Source of the DNA: Rhizobium sp. BT04
GTDB lineage: Bacteria; Pseudomonadota; Alphaproteobacteria; Rhizobiales; Rhizobiaceae
DNA length: 64,000 bases
Reading direction: 5' to 3'
NCBI RefSeq assembly: GCF_030053135.1
Contig: NZ_CP125652.1
Coordinates: forward strand, 2,266,001-2,330,000
This document shows positions 27,799-39,129 of the stretch, in pieces; position 1 is the first letter of the stretch; every line of letters begins with the position of its first letter. Both the position numbers and the translations under genes were made by a program. Under the pieces are notes generated by a model. The model had not been told where the DNA came from. It worked only from the letters and a program-made list of their open reading frames with translations, and did no database searches.

Positions 27799-29061
27799 AT
27801 GGTAGAAAAACGCGTTCAGCCACTTGCCCGCGATGCAATGGCTTATGTTCTGGCGGGCGGCAGGGGAAGCCGTCTCAAGGAACTCACCGACCGGCGTGCC
27901 AAGCCCGCCGTCTATTTCGGCGGCAAGGCCCGCATCATCGATTTCGCCCTATCGAACGCCCTGAATTCCGGCATCCGCCGCATCGGCGTCGCCACGCAAT
28001 ACAAGGCGCATTCGCTGATCCGCCACATGCAGCGCGGCTGGAACTTCTTCCGCCCCGAGCGCAACGAGAGCTTCGACATCCTGCCCGCCAGCCAGCGCGT
28101 CTCCGAGACGCAATGGTATGAAGGCACCGCCGACGCCGTCTATCAGAACATCGACATCATCGAGGATTACGGTGTCGAATACATGGTCATTCTCGCCGGC
28201 GACCACGTCTACAAGATGGACTATGAATGGATGCTGCAGCAGCACGTCGATTCCGGCGCCGACGTCACCATCGGCTGCCTGGAAGTGCCGCGCATGGAAG
28301 CGACCGGATTCGGCGTCATGCATGTCAACGACAAGGACGAGATCATCGCCTTCGTCGAGAAGCCGGCCGATCCGCCGCCCATTCCCGACAAGCCGGATTT
28401 CGCCCTCGCCTCGATGGGCATCTACGTCTTCCACACCAAGTTCCTGCTCGATGCGCTGCGCCGCGACGCCGCCGACCCGACATCGAGCCGCGATTTCGGC
28501 AAGGACATCATCCCCTATATCGTCGAACACGGTAAGGCGGTCGCCCACCGCTTCGCCAAGTCCTGCGTCCGTTCCGATTTCGAGCACGAGCCCTACTGGC
28601 GCGACGTCGGCACGATCGACGCCTATTGGCAGGCCAATATCGACCTGACGGCGATCGTTCCGGAGCTCGACATCTACGACAAGTCCTGGCCGATCTGGAC
28701 CTATGCCGAGATCACCCCGCCGGCGAAATTCGTCCATGACGACGAGGATCGCCGCGGCTCGGCCACCTCCTCCGTCGTGTCGGGCGACTGCATCATCTCG
28801 GGCGCCAGCCTCAACAACAGCCTGCTCTTTACCGGTGTCAGGGCCAACTCCTTCTCCAAATTGGAAGGAGCGGTCATCCTGCCGAACGTGAAGATCGGGC
28901 GGCGCGCGCAGCTCAAGAATGTCGTGATCGACCATGGCGTCGTCATTCCGGAAGGCCTTGTTGTCGGCGAAGATGCCGAGCTCGACGCCAAGCGCTTCCG
29001 GCGGACGGAGAGCGGCATCTGCCTGATCACCCAACCGATGATCGACAAGCTGGATATCTGA
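27799..29061 (+). CDS. glgC: Glucose-1-phosphate adenylyltransferase
   Basis: The 420-residue enzyme makes ADP-glucose from glucose-1-phosphate and ATP, the committed and usually allosterically controlled step of glycogen synthesis. Signatures seen are [48 protein letters not shown], the sugar-binding VEKP, and [15 protein letters not shown], followed by the left-handed beta-helix C-terminus. GGGAGGAG lies 5 bp before ATG 27799, which decides the start although the frame is open further upstream inside glgB. Confidence 0.97.
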   Translation: MVEKRVQPLARDAMAYVLAGGRGSRLKELTDRRAKPAVYFGGKARIIDFALSNALNSGIRRIGVATQYKAHSLIRHMQRGWNFFRPERNESFDILPASQRVSETQWYEGTADAVYQNIDIIEDYGVEYMVILAGDHVYKMDYEWMLQQHVDSGADVTIGCLEVPRMEATGFGVMHVNDKDEIIAFVEKPADPPPIPDKPDFALASMGIYVFHTKFLLDALRRDAADPTSSRDFGKDIIPYIVEHGKAVAHRFAKSCVRSDFEHEPYWRDVGTIDAYWQANIDLTAIVPELDIYDKSWPIWTYAEITPPAKFVHDDEDRRGSATSSVVSGDCIISGASLNNSLLFTGVRANSFSKLEGAVILPNVKIGRRAQLKNVVIDHGVVIPEGLVVGEDAELDAKRFRRTESGICLITQPMIDKLDI

Positions 29062-29064
29062 CTT

Positions 29065-30507
29065 ATGAAAGTTCTTTCGGTTTCGTCCGAAGTCTTCCCT
29101 CTGATCAAGACAGGGGGCCTGGCCGATGTCTCAGGCGCCCTGCCGATTACCCTGAAAGCCTTCGGGGTCGAGACCAAGACCCTTCTGCCCGGCTATCCCG
29201 GCGTCATGAAGGTCATTCGCGACCCCGTCGTCAGGCTCGAATTCCCCGACCTGCTCGGTGAGCGGGCGACCGTGCTGGAAGTTGAGCACGAGGGCCTCGA
29301 TCTGCTCATCCTCGATGCGCCGGCCTATTATGACAGGCCAGGCGGTCCCTATCTCGATCCGCTCGGCAAGGACTATCCCGACAACTGGCGGCGTTTCGCC
29401 GCGCTGTCGCTCGCCGCCTCCGAGATCGCTGCCGGTCTGCTGCCCGGCTGGCGGCCGGATCTCGTCCACACCCACGACTGGCAGGCGGCGCTGACCTCGG
29501 TCTATATGCGCTATTATCCGACGCCGGAACTGCCGAGCGTGCTGACCATCCACAACATCGCCTTCCAGGGCCAGTTCGGTTCCGAGATCTTTCCCGGACT
29601 GCGGCTACCCGCCCACGCCTTTTCCACCGAAAGCATCGAATATTACGGCACTGTCGGCTTCCTCAAGGGCGGCCTGAAGACCGCCCATGCGATCACCACG
29701 GTCAGTCCGACCTATGCCGACGAGATCCTGACGCCGGAATTCGGCATGGGGCTCGAGGGCGTCATCGCCAGCCGCATCGACGATCTGCACGGCATCGTCA
29801 ACGGCATCGACACCGATATCTGGAACCCGGCGACCGATCCTGTGGTCCACACCCATTATGGTGCGACCACGCTGAAGAGCCGTGAGGAGAACCGACGCTC
29901 GATCGCCGAATTCTTCCATCTCGACAATGACGACGCCCCGATCTTCTGCGTCATCAGCCGTCTCACCTGGCAGAAGGGCATGGATATCGTCGCCAACGTC
30001 GCCGACGAAATCGTCGCCATGGGCGGCAAGCTCGTCGTGCTCGGCTCCGGCGAAGCGGCGCTTGAAGGCGCGCTGCTTGCCTCCGCCAGCCGCCATCCCG
30101 GCCGCATCGGCGTCTCGATCGGCTATAACGAGCCGATGTCGCATCTGATGCAGGCCGGCTGCGACGCGATCATCATCCCATCGCGCTTCGAACCCTGCGG
30201 CCTGACCCAGCTCTACGGCCTGCGTTACGGCTGCGTGCCGATCGTCGCCCGCACCGGCGGGCTGAACGACACGGTGATCGACGCCAATCACGCCGCACTT
30301 GCGGCGAAAGTGGCAACCGGCATACAATTCTCACCCGTGACGGAAACGGGCATGCTACAGGCAATCCGCCGTGCGATGCATTTTTACGCGGACCGAAAAC
30401 TCTGGACCCAATTGCAAAAGCAAGGCATGAAATCGGATGTCTCCTGGGAGAAGAGCGCCGAACGCTACGCTGCCCTCTATTCAAGCCTCGTCTCGAAAGG
30501 CATGTGA
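29065..30507 (+). CDS. glgA: Glycogen synthase (ADP-glucose)
   Basis: The 480-residue GT5 glycosyltransferase transfers glucose from ADP-glucose to a growing alpha-1,4 chain. The N-terminal substrate loop is present as [17 protein letters not shown], with [18 protein letters not shown] and the C-terminal [18 protein letters not shown] motif ([16 protein letters not shown]). Length and layout match bacterial GlgA. It starts 3 bp after the glgC stop and is followed by pgm after 6 bp, so the genes are translated as a tight unit. Confidence 0.97.
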   Translation: MKVLSVSSEVFPLIKTGGLADVSGALPITLKAFGVETKTLLPGYPGVMKVIRDPVVRLEFPDLLGERATVLEVEHEGLDLLILDAPAYYDRPGGPYLDPLGKDYPDNWRRFAALSLAASEIAAGLLPGWRPDLVHTHDWQAALTSVYMRYYPTPELPSVLTIHNIAFQGQFGSEIFPGLRLPAHAFSTESIEYYGTVGFLKGGLKTAHAITTVSPTYADEILTPEFGMGLEGVIASRIDDLHGIVNGIDTDIWNPATDPVVHTHYGATTLKSREENRRSIAEFFHLDNDDAPIFCVISRLTWQKGMDIVANVADEIVAMGGKLVVLGSGEAALEGALLASASRHPGRIGVSIGYNEPMSHLMQAGCDAIIIPSRFEPCGLTQLYGLRYGCVPIVARTGGLNDTVIDANHAALAAKVATGIQFSPVTETGMLQAIRRAMHFYADRKLWTQLQKQGMKSDVSWEKSAERYAALYSSLVSKGM

Positions 30508-32145
<1,638 letters not shown>

Positions 32146-32157
32146 TCCGGGGGGAAC

Positions 32158-34137
32158 ATGCGGGGGTCCAGTTCGGCGCAAAGCGGCGCGATCGTCTTCG
32201 AGACCGGCGTCGAATTTGCCGTGTGGTCGCATGATGCCGCACAGATCGAACTCTGCCTCTTCGACGATGACGGCAACAGGGAATTCGCGCGCCTGCCGAT
32301 GGCGCGCGACAGCAACCACACCCATCGTCTCTTCGTCGACGGGCTGAAGCAGGGCGCGCGCTACGGCTATCGCGCCGACGGTATCTACGCGCCGGACAAC
32401 GGCCTCTGGTTTGACCCCTCCAAACTGCTGATCGACCCCTACGCCAAAGAGATCGACCGGCCGTTCCGCTACGATCCCCGTCTCGGCATCTATGGCGAGG
32501 ACAGCAAGGATCTGATGCCGAAGGCGATCGTCACCACCGATACCCCAGCCGCAATCGGCAAGCCGCTCTTCAAACCGGGCGGCTTTATTTATGAGGTGGC
32601 GGTACGGCCCTTCACCATTCTCCATTCCGATGTGCCGGAGGCAGAGCGCGGCACGGTCGCAGCCCTTGCCCATCCCTCCGTCGTCGCTCACCTGAAGCGG
32701 ATCGGTGTCGACGCCGTCGAACTGATGCCGATCACCGCCTGGATCGACGAGCGCCACTTGCCGCCGCTCGGCCTCACCAACGGCTGGGGCTACAATCCGG
32801 TCGCCTTCATGGCGCTCGATCCGCGGCTGGCGCCGGGCGGCATGGAGGAACTGCGAAAAACGGTCGCCGCTCTCCACGCCGAAGGCATCGCCGTCATCCT
32901 CGATCTCGTCTTCAACCATACCGGCGAGAGCGACCGTTACGGAACGACGCTGTCGCTGCGCGGTCTCGACAACCTGCATTATTACCGCCACGCCCAGAAT
33001 GGGCCGGGTGAACTCGTCAACGACACCGGCACCGGCAACACGCTCGCCTGCGATCATCCTCAGGTCCGACGTCTGATCATCGACAGCCTGCGCCATTTCG
33101 TGCTGAACGCCGGCGTCGACGGCTTTCGCTTCGATCTCGCCCCGGTGCTCGGCCGCACCGCGACTGGCTTCGAACGCGACGGCGGAACGCTTGCCGCGAT
33201 CCTGGCCGACGACGTGCTTGCCGACCGGATCATGATCGCCGAGCCCTGGGATATCGGCCCGGGCGGCTACCAGCTCGGCAATTTCCCCAGTGCCTTCCTC
33301 GAATGGAACGACCGGGTTCGCGACGATCTGCGCTGCTACTGGCGCGGCGACGACTGGAAGACCGGCGCGCTGGCCACCGCCCTTGCCGGCTCCTCCGACA
33401 TCTTCTCCCGCAACGACGGCCGAGAGACGCGCAGCGTCAATTTCCTCGCCGCCCATGACGGCTTCACGCTGACCGATCTCGTCTCCTACGCCGGAAAGCA
33501 CAATGACGCCAATGGGGAGTACAATCGTGACGGCCACAACGAGAACCATTCCTGGAACAACGGTGTCGAAGGGGAAACCGTCTATCCCTCGATCCGCAAG
33601 CGTCGCAAAGACGACGTGATGGCGCTGATATCGACGCTCTTTGCCACCCGCGGCAGCATCATGCTGACGGCGGGCGACGAGGGCGGCCGCAGCCAGCACG
33701 GCAACAACAATGCTTATTGCCAGGACAACGAGATCACCTGGCTGGAGTGGAAGGCATTGGACGAGGATCTCGTTGCCCATACCGCCTTCGTCGCAGGACT
33801 GCGCCGCCGCTTCACGGTCTTCTCCGAAACGGGCTTCCTGTCAGGAAATGGCGATGTCGAATGGATTTCGCTCTCCGGCGAGCCGATGACCGTTGCCGAA
33901 TGGGAGACGCCGTCGCTTTCCACCCTCGGCATGCTGCTGTCGACCGGCGACCGTGCCTCGCGTGGCAGGCAGACCCGGCTCGGCGTGCTCGTCAACCGTT
34001 CGGGCGACCGCCAATTTTTCACCCTCCCATCCGGGGCTGAGACCGGCTGGCGCCAGCTGACACCGGATGGAGCGAAGGAAATCGGCGACCGCGCGACCGT
34101 CGAGCCACGTTCCGTCGCATTTTTTGTAGAAAATTGA
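32158..34137 (+). CDS. glgX: Glycogen debranching enzyme
   Basis: The 659-residue GH13_11 isoamylase-type enzyme has a CBM48-like N-terminus (GVEFAVWSHDAAQIELCLFD), NGWGYNPVAFMALDPR, VFNHTGESD, the nucleophile Asp in DGFRFDLAPVLGR, the acid Glu in IAEPWDIGPGGYQLG and AAHDGFTLTDLVSY. It cuts alpha-1,6 branches left after phosphorylase action. It is the last gene of the operon; its start is preceded by a GGGGGAA site. No terminator is obvious in the 90 bp before the next gene, so read-through into the hydratase gene is possible. Confidence 0.96.
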   Translation: MRGSSSAQSGAIVFETGVEFAVWSHDAAQIELCLFDDDGNREFARLPMARDSNHTHRLFVDGLKQGARYGYRADGIYAPDNGLWFDPSKLLIDPYAKEIDRPFRYDPRLGIYGEDSKDLMPKAIVTTDTPAAIGKPLFKPGGFIYEVAVRPFTILHSDVPEAERGTVAALAHPSVVAHLKRIGVDAVELMPITAWIDERHLPPLGLTNGWGYNPVAFMALDPRLAPGGMEELRKTVAALHAEGIAVILDLVFNHTGESDRYGTTLSLRGLDNLHYYRHAQNGPGELVNDTGTGNTLACDHPQVRRLIIDSLRHFVLNAGVDGFRFDLAPVLGRTATGFERDGGTLAAILADDVLADRIMIAEPWDIGPGGYQLGNFPSAFLEWNDRVRDDLRCYWRGDDWKTGALATALAGSSDIFSRNDGRETRSVNFLAAHDGFTLTDLVSYAGKHNDANGEYNRDGHNENHSWNNGVEGETVYPSIRKRRKDDVMALISTLFATRGSIMLTAGDEGGRSQHGNNNAYCQDNEITWLEWKALDEDLVAHTAFVAGLRRRFTVFSETGFLSGNGDVEWISLSGEPMTVAEWETPSLSTLGMLLSTGDRASRGRQTRLGVLVNRSGDRQFFTLPSGAETGWRQLTPDGAKEIGDRATVEPRSVAFFVEN

Positions 34138-34227
34138 CTGCCTCCCCTCGCTGGCGCAAATCCTTGTCGCAATCGTCACAAATGCACGATAAGGCTTGGC
34201 CGCGGCGGCTTGTTTCACGAGGAATGC

Positions 34228-34716
34228 ATGGGCACGGAAATTTCACTCTCCGACGTGCGGGGATTGATCGGCATGGAAACGGGCCTTTCGGATTGGGTCA
34301 CCGTCGACCAGACAATGATCGACGCCTTCGCGGCGGCGACCGACGACCATCAATTCATTCACGTTGATCCCGCACGCGCGGCGGCCGAGAGTCCGTTCGG
34401 CGGCACCATCGCCCACGGCTTCCTGACATTGTCTCTGCTGTCGACGATGAACTACAACTGCCTGCCGAAAGTGCGCGAGCAGACCATGGGCATCAACTAC
34501 GGTTTCGACCGAGTCCGCTTCATGACGCCGGTGAAAAGCGGCGCCCGCGTCCGCGGCCGCTTCCTGCTCTCCGACGCCCGATTCCGCGGCGCCGGCATGT
34601 TGATGACCACCTATGACGTGACCATCGAAATCGAAAACGAGAAGAAGCCGGCGCTGACGGCAAAATGGATCACCATCATCCAATTCGACCCGAAGGACCG
34701 CCCGGAGGACGTGTAA
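34228..34716 (+). CDS. MaoC-family (R)-specific enoyl-CoA hydratase-like protein
   Basis: The 162-residue single hot-dog-domain protein has the hydratase-2 motif as DDHQFIHVDPARA (Asp and His of the D-x4-H dyad), followed by SPFGGTIAHGFLTLSLLS, the usual MaoC signature. It probably hydrates a trans-2-enoyl-CoA; links to polyhydroxyalkanoate supply or fatty-acid oxidation are possible. ATG 34228 gives the typical start; an upstream in-frame start at 34210 exists. It follows glgX by 90 bp and converges on the VOC gene with a 14-bp gap. Confidence 0.88.
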   Translation: MGTEISLSDVRGLIGMETGLSDWVTVDQTMIDAFAAATDDHQFIHVDPARAAAESPFGGTIAHGFLTLSLLSTMNYNCLPKVREQTMGINYGFDRVRFMTPVKSGARVRGRFLLSDARFRGAGMLMTTYDVTIEIENEKKPALTAKWITIIQFDPKDRPEDV

Positions 34717-34730
34717 GCACAACGCTGCTC

Positions 34731-35132
34731 TTATTGCTCCGGCGAATTGAAGACCGCTTCAAGAGCGTGTCCGTCCGGATCGATGACGAAGGCGGCATAA
34801 TAATGCTCGCCGTAATGGGGCCGCAGACCGGGACCGCCGTTGTCACGGCCGCCATGCGCGATGGCCGCCGCATGAAATCGATCGACCGCCGCTCGGCTTG
34901 GCGCGGCAATGGCCAGATGAAAGCCCGGACCGGGCGGACATTGGCCCTCCGGCCGATGCTTGATCGCCAGCTTGTCTCCGCCGCCGGGAGGCCCGTAGCC
35001 GACCGCCTGCCCTGTTTGCCCCGGCCGGATATCGTCCCAGACCCTGACATAACCGAGCGCGGCGAAGGCAGCATCGTAAAATGCCGCCGATCGCTCGATA
35101 TCGGAAACGCCGAGGGAAGCATGATGCAGCAT
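34731..35132 (-). CDS. VOC-superfamily (glyoxalase/bleomycin-resistance-like) protein
   Basis: The 133-residue protein has the vicinal-oxygen-chelate fold pattern: MLHHASLGVSDIERSAAFYD with a metal-type His, GFHLAIAAPSRAAVDRFHAAA, then the C-terminal YYAAFVIDPDGHALEAV with the second His/Glu pair. These are small metalloenzymes or binding proteins of varied activity; the substrate is not predictable. It lies 45 bp downstream of soxG on the same strand, so it may be the last gene of the sarcosine operon. Confidence 0.88.
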   Translation of the reverse strand: MLHHASLGVSDIERSAAFYDAAFAALGYVRVWDDIRPGQTGQAVGYGPPGGGDKLAIKHRPEGQCPPGPGFHLAIAAPSRAAVDRFHAAAIAHGGRDNGGPGLRPHYGEHYYAAFVIDPDGHALEAVFNSPEQ

Positions 35133-35177
35133 CCACTTATCCCTTGAACAGACGACTATGCAGGAATTGCCCCGGCC

Positions 35178-35726
35178 TCAATGTCCCGCATCACCGGCCG
35201 CTTCGGCCAGCAGCCCGAAGACATAGTCGGAAAACGACCGCCAGCATTCCACCCGGAACGTATCCTCCTCCGTGCGGAGAAGGACGATCTCCGCCTTGCC
35301 GAGAATGGTGCGCGACGCGGCGCCGACCGGAAAGGAAGAAAGCGACAGATCCTGCGGGCAGCCGGCCGCAAGTGTGGTTTCGGCGCCCGGTCCCGAGACG
35401 ATGATCGCGACATTGCGGTGGGAAACGTCGGTCGCCGAATGCAGCGCTCCGGCGCCGGCAAATACTGCCATCAGGTCGGCGCCGGCCTCATCGATCACCA
35501 GCCACTCATCCGGCCCGATCCAGAGCGCCGATCGGGCACCGGCCCGGCCCGATGTCTTCGGGGCGGTCGGCACGGACAAGCCGAGAGCGGAGGAAAGTGC
35601 TGCAAGCGATTCCGCCGGCGCGCGCAGCGCCACCCGGCTGGCAGCGGGTGCGGTCGTCAGCCGCACCGTTGCGGAGCCGCCGAGACGGCCGGCAAGCGCC
35701 GGTTTGCGAATTGCGACATCAGCCAT
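35178..35726 (-). CDS. soxG: Sarcosine oxidase gamma subunit
   Basis: The 182-residue protein (MADVAIRKPALAGRLGGSAT) has the gamma-subunit pattern with LWIGPDEWLVIDEAGAD, a GcvT/YgfZ-like stretch, and FRVECWRSFSDYVFGLLAEA near its end. It is the smallest folate-binding-related subunit of heterotetrameric sarcosine oxidase. ATG 35726 lies inside the last codons of soxA (8-bp overlap), so it is translationally coupled. An in-frame start at 35750 is less likely. Confidence 0.92.
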   Translation of the reverse strand: MADVAIRKPALAGRLGGSATVRLTTAPAASRVALRAPAESLAALSSALGLSVPTAPKTSGRAGARSALWIGPDEWLVIDEAGADLMAVFAGAGALHSATDVSHRNVAIIVSGPGAETTLAAGCPQDLSLSSFPVGAASRTILGKAEIVLLRTEEDTFRVECWRSFSDYVFGLLAEAAGDAGH

Positions 35727-38712
35727 GGATGCGGCCCCCTTCCTTGTCAAAGAATACCAGATCCGTCACTTCGACGGCGATCGTCCGATCCGGCATCGGT
35801 ACATACAGCGTCTCGCCCATCCGCGCCCGGCCGCCGGCGACCAGCGCAAAGGCGATCGACCTGTCGCAATTGTCCGACCAATAGGCTGACGTGACGTGGC
35901 CGAGCATGGTCATCGGCTTCGGCTCGTTCGGGTTCGCGACAATCTGCGCGCCTTCTTCGAGCACCAGCTTTGGATCCTTGGTGACGAGGCCGACCAGCTG
36001 CTTGCGCCCGTCCTTGACGAGATCCGGCCGCTTCAGCCCGCGAATGCCGACGAAATCGGTCTTTTTCTTCGAAACCGCCCAGGAAAGTCCGGCGTCATCG
36101 GGGGTTACGGTTCCATCGGTATCCTGCCCGACGATGATGTAACCCTTCTCGGCGCGAAGCACGTGCATCGTCTCCGTACCGTAGACGCAGGCGCCGAGCG
36201 GTTCGGCATTGGCCCAGACCGCTTCGAGCACCGACGGACCGTAATCGGCCGGCACGTTGATTTCGAAGCCGGTTTCGCCGGTGAAGGAGACGCGGAAGAG
36301 CCGCGCCGGCACGCCACAGACCGTGCACTCGGCAACGCTCATATGCGGGAAGGCCTCGTTCGAAAGATCGAGCCCTTCGACAAGCGGCGCAACGATCTCG
36401 CGCGCCTTCGGTCCCTGCACGGCGATGACGGCCCATTGTTCGGTCACCGAGGTCAGCCAGACCTTCAGATCCGGGAATTCCGTCTGCAGGTAATCTTCCA
36501 TGTGATGCAGAACGCGCGGCGCGCCGCCGGTCGTCGTCGTCACATGGAAACGGTCGTCCGCCAGGCGTCCGACGACGCCGTCGTCATAAACGAAGCCGTC
36601 CTCGCGGGTCATGATGCCGTAGCGGGCCTTGCCGGGCTTCAACGTGTCCCAGGCATTGGTGTAGATGAGGTTGAGGAACTTCGCCGCATCCGGACCCACC
36701 ACCTCGATCTTGCCGAGCGTCGAGGCGTCGAAGATGCCGGCCGACTCGCGTGCCGTCCGGCATTCGCGGGCAACCGCCTGATGCATGGTCTCGCCGGCCC
36801 GCGGATAGAACCAGGCGCGCTTCCAGTTGCCGACATCCTCGAAAACAGCGCCATGGGCTTCTTCCCAATCATGCAGCGGCGTCTTGCGTGTCGGATCGAA
36901 CAGCTCTCCGCGCGAGTGGCCGATCAGCGTGCCGTAGGTGACCGGCGTATAGGGCGCACGGAAAGTGGTGAGCCCGACCTGCGGGATTTCCTTGCCGAGC
37001 ATCTCGGCGGCAATCGCCAGGCCGTGCATATTGGACAGCTTGCCCTGGTCCGAGGCCATGCCGTTGGTCGTGAAGCGCTTGATATGCTCGATCGAATGCA
37101 TGCCCTCGCGCACGGCAAGGCGGATATCCTTGGCACAGACGTCGTGCTGGAAATCGATGAAGGCCTTGGCGTTGGTCTTCGGGCCGGCGCCCTCGGCGGC
37201 ACCGATCATGCCGCCCGTCCAGTCATAGGCTTGCTCGGCCGAAATTGCGATCTTCTCGCCGCCGCTTTTGCCGGTGGCCTGCGCCATCAGCTCGCCGGCA
37301 GCAAGCGATTCCTCGATCGTCCGCTGGAGGTCGTCGGTGCCGTTGCAGGCGCCGACCGAGAGGCAGTCCTGCGCATAGGAGCCGGGCAGGAAGCGCTGGC
37401 TTTCGGCATCGAAGGCCACTTTGCCGCGCGACTGCGAGAACAGATGCACGGACGGCGTCCAGCCGGCCGAAACCAGCAGCGCATCGACCGCAATCTTGCG
37501 CGGCGAGCCGCCGCCGTTGCGCGCCACCGTCATCGATGAGATGCGCAGCCGCCCCGCCGTGTTGACGACCGACTGGCCTGTGAGAACATCAATGCCAAGC
37601 GCACGCGCCTCTTCCAGCACCGCCGCTCCCGGCGCCTGCCGGCTATCGACGATGGCGGCGATCGAAACACCGGCTCGTTTCAGATCGAAAGCCGCTTCAT
37701 AGGCCGAGTCATGCGCCGTGTAGATGCCGACCTTGGTCCCGACCGCGACGCCGTAATGATTGAGGTACATCCGTCCTGCCGAGGCGAGCATGATGCCGGG
37801 CCGGTCGTTGTTCGGAAATACCATGTGCCGCTCGATCGCGCCGGTGGCGAGGATCACCCGCTTGGCCCGGACCTGCCACAAGCGCTCGCGCGGCAGATCG
37901 TGGGAAGGCTTGGCGATATGATCGGTGACGCGCTCGGCAAGACCGACGAAATTGTGGTTGTAGTAGCCGAAGGCGGTCGTGCGGGTGAGCACGTCGACAT
38001 TGTCCATCGCCTTCAACTGCGCCACGGCCTTCTGTGCCCAGGTATAGCCGTCCTGTCCGTCGATCGTCACGCCGGCATCGTAGCGCAATGCGCCGCCCGC
38101 TTCCGCCTGCTCGTCGCAGAGGATCACCTTGGCGCCGGTCCCGGCCGCGGCCAGCGCTGCCGAAAGCCCGGCAATACCGGCGCCGACCACCAGCACGTCG
38201 CAATGGGCGTAGCGGCTGGCATAATGGTCGGGATCCTCCTCCGTCGGCGCAACGCCGAGGCCGGCGGCGCGACGGATGATCGGTTCGTAGACGTGTTTCC
38301 AGGCGGCACGCGGCCACATGAAGGTCTTGTAATAGAAGCCGGCGGCGAAGAACGGCGACATCAGATTGTTGACCGCGCCGATATCGAAGGCCAGCGACGG
38401 CCAGCGATTCTGCGAGCTGACGATCATGCCGTCGAAGACTTCCTGCACCGTGGCGCGCACGTTCGGCTGCTTGCGCGCCGTATCGCGGGCGACGTCGATC
38501 AGCGCGTTCGGCTCCTCGGCCCCCGCCGACAGGATGCCGCGGGCCCGGTGATATTTGAACGAACGCCCCACAAGGTGCACGCCATTGGCGATCAGCGCCG
38601 AAGCGACGGTGTCGCCTTCGAGCGCCGTATAGGTCTGGCCGTCGAAGCTGAAGCGCGCGGTCCTGGCCGGGGTCAGGCGCCCCTTGCCGACGATACGATT
38701 TGCGCCGCTCAT
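35719..38712 (-). CDS. soxA: Sarcosine oxidase alpha subunit
   Basis: The 997-residue subunit has an N-terminal 2Fe-2S-like fold segment (FSFDGQTYTALEGDTVASAL), a dinucleotide-binding domain with HCDVLVVGAGIAGLSAALA at about 169, and a C-terminal aminomethyltransferase (GcvT) domain from about 600 (GIFDASTLGKIEVVGPDA, GETGFEINVP). With SoxB, D and G it oxidises sarcosine to glycine, passing the one-carbon unit to tetrahydrofolate and making hydrogen peroxide. It overlaps soxD by 4 bp (ATGA). Confidence 0.97.
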   Translation of the reverse strand: MSGANRIVGKGRLTPARTARFSFDGQTYTALEGDTVASALIANGVHLVGRSFKYHRARGILSAGAEEPNALIDVARDTARKQPNVRATVQEVFDGMIVSSQNRWPSLAFDIGAVNNLMSPFFAAGFYYKTFMWPRAAWKHVYEPIIRRAAGLGVAPTEEDPDHYASRYAHCDVLVVGAGIAGLSAALAAAGTGAKVILCDEQAEAGGALRYDAGVTIDGQDGYTWAQKAVAQLKAMDNVDVLTRTTAFGYYNHNFVGLAERVTDHIAKPSHDLPRERLWQVRAKRVILATGAIERHMVFPNNDRPGIMLASAGRMYLNHYGVAVGTKVGIYTAHDSAYEAAFDLKRAGVSIAAIVDSRQAPGAAVLEEARALGIDVLTGQSVVNTAGRLRISSMTVARNGGGSPRKIAVDALLVSAGWTPSVHLFSQSRGKVAFDAESQRFLPGSYAQDCLSVGACNGTDDLQRTIEESLAAGELMAQATGKSGGEKIAISAEQAYDWTGGMIGAAEGAGPKTNAKAFIDFQHDVCAKDIRLAVREGMHSIEHIKRFTTNGMASDQGKLSNMHGLAIAAEMLGKEIPQVGLTTFRAPYTPVTYGTLIGHSRGELFDPTRKTPLHDWEEAHGAVFEDVGNWKRAWFYPRAGETMHQAVARECRTARESAGIFDASTLGKIEVVGPDAAKFLNLIYTNAWDTLKPGKARYGIMTREDGFVYDDGVVGRLADDRFHVTTTTGGAPRVLHHMEDYLQTEFPDLKVWLTSVTEQWAVIAVQGPKAREIVAPLVEGLDLSNEAFPHMSVAECTVCGVPARLFRVSFTGETGFEINVPADYGPSVLEAVWANAEPLGACVYGTETMHVLRAEKGYIIVGQDTDGTVTPDDAGLSWAVSKKKTDFVGIRGLKRPDLVKDGRKQLVGLVTKDPKLVLEEGAQIVANPNEPKPMTMLGHVTSAYWSDNCDRSIAFALVAGGRARMGETLYVPMPDRTIAVEVTDLVFFDKEGGRIHG

Positions 38713-39050
38713 TGCGCCTCTCCTTCCACGGCTTCATATGTCTCGACAGGCCCATGCTGCTGGGCTGCAGCCCCGATCTCCGGCTTCGGCTCACCCGCCT
38801 TGTAGGTCATGATGAACTTGTCGGTCACGGTATCGCGCGCCGCATTGAAGAAGCGTCCGCAGCCGTGAATATGACGCCACCGTTCGAAGATCAGCCCCTT
38901 CGGATTGTCGCGCAAAAAGAAATAGGCTTCGAATTCCTCGTCCGAGATCGAGGCGATATCGGTGGGCCGCGCGATATGCGCGTCACCCGCGCCACGGAAT
39001 TCGAGCTCGGAGCGCTCTTCCTGACAGTATGGGCAATGGATCAGCAGCAT
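38709..39050 (-). CDS. soxD: Sarcosine oxidase delta subunit
   Basis: The 113-residue protein starts MLLIHCPYCQEERSELEFR and continues with FEAYFFLRDNPKG and WRHIHGCGRFFNAARDT. The Cys/His set (CPYC, HGC) forms the zinc site of the delta subunit. ATG 39050 is the family start, although the frame is open to 39104. The gene sits between soxB and soxA as in other rhizobia. Confidence 0.95.
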   Translation of the reverse strand: MLLIHCPYCQEERSELEFRGAGDAHIARPTDIASISDEEFEAYFFLRDNPKGLIFERWRHIHGCGRFFNAARDTVTDKFIMTYKAGEPKPEIGAAAQQHGPVETYEAVEGEAQ

Positions 39051-39129
39051 GTAAGTCTCCCGGCGCATAGGGTCGGTGCAACGGGGAACGTAACGCTCCC
39101 CCACAAAATCTCGGCCATAATGAACGTCA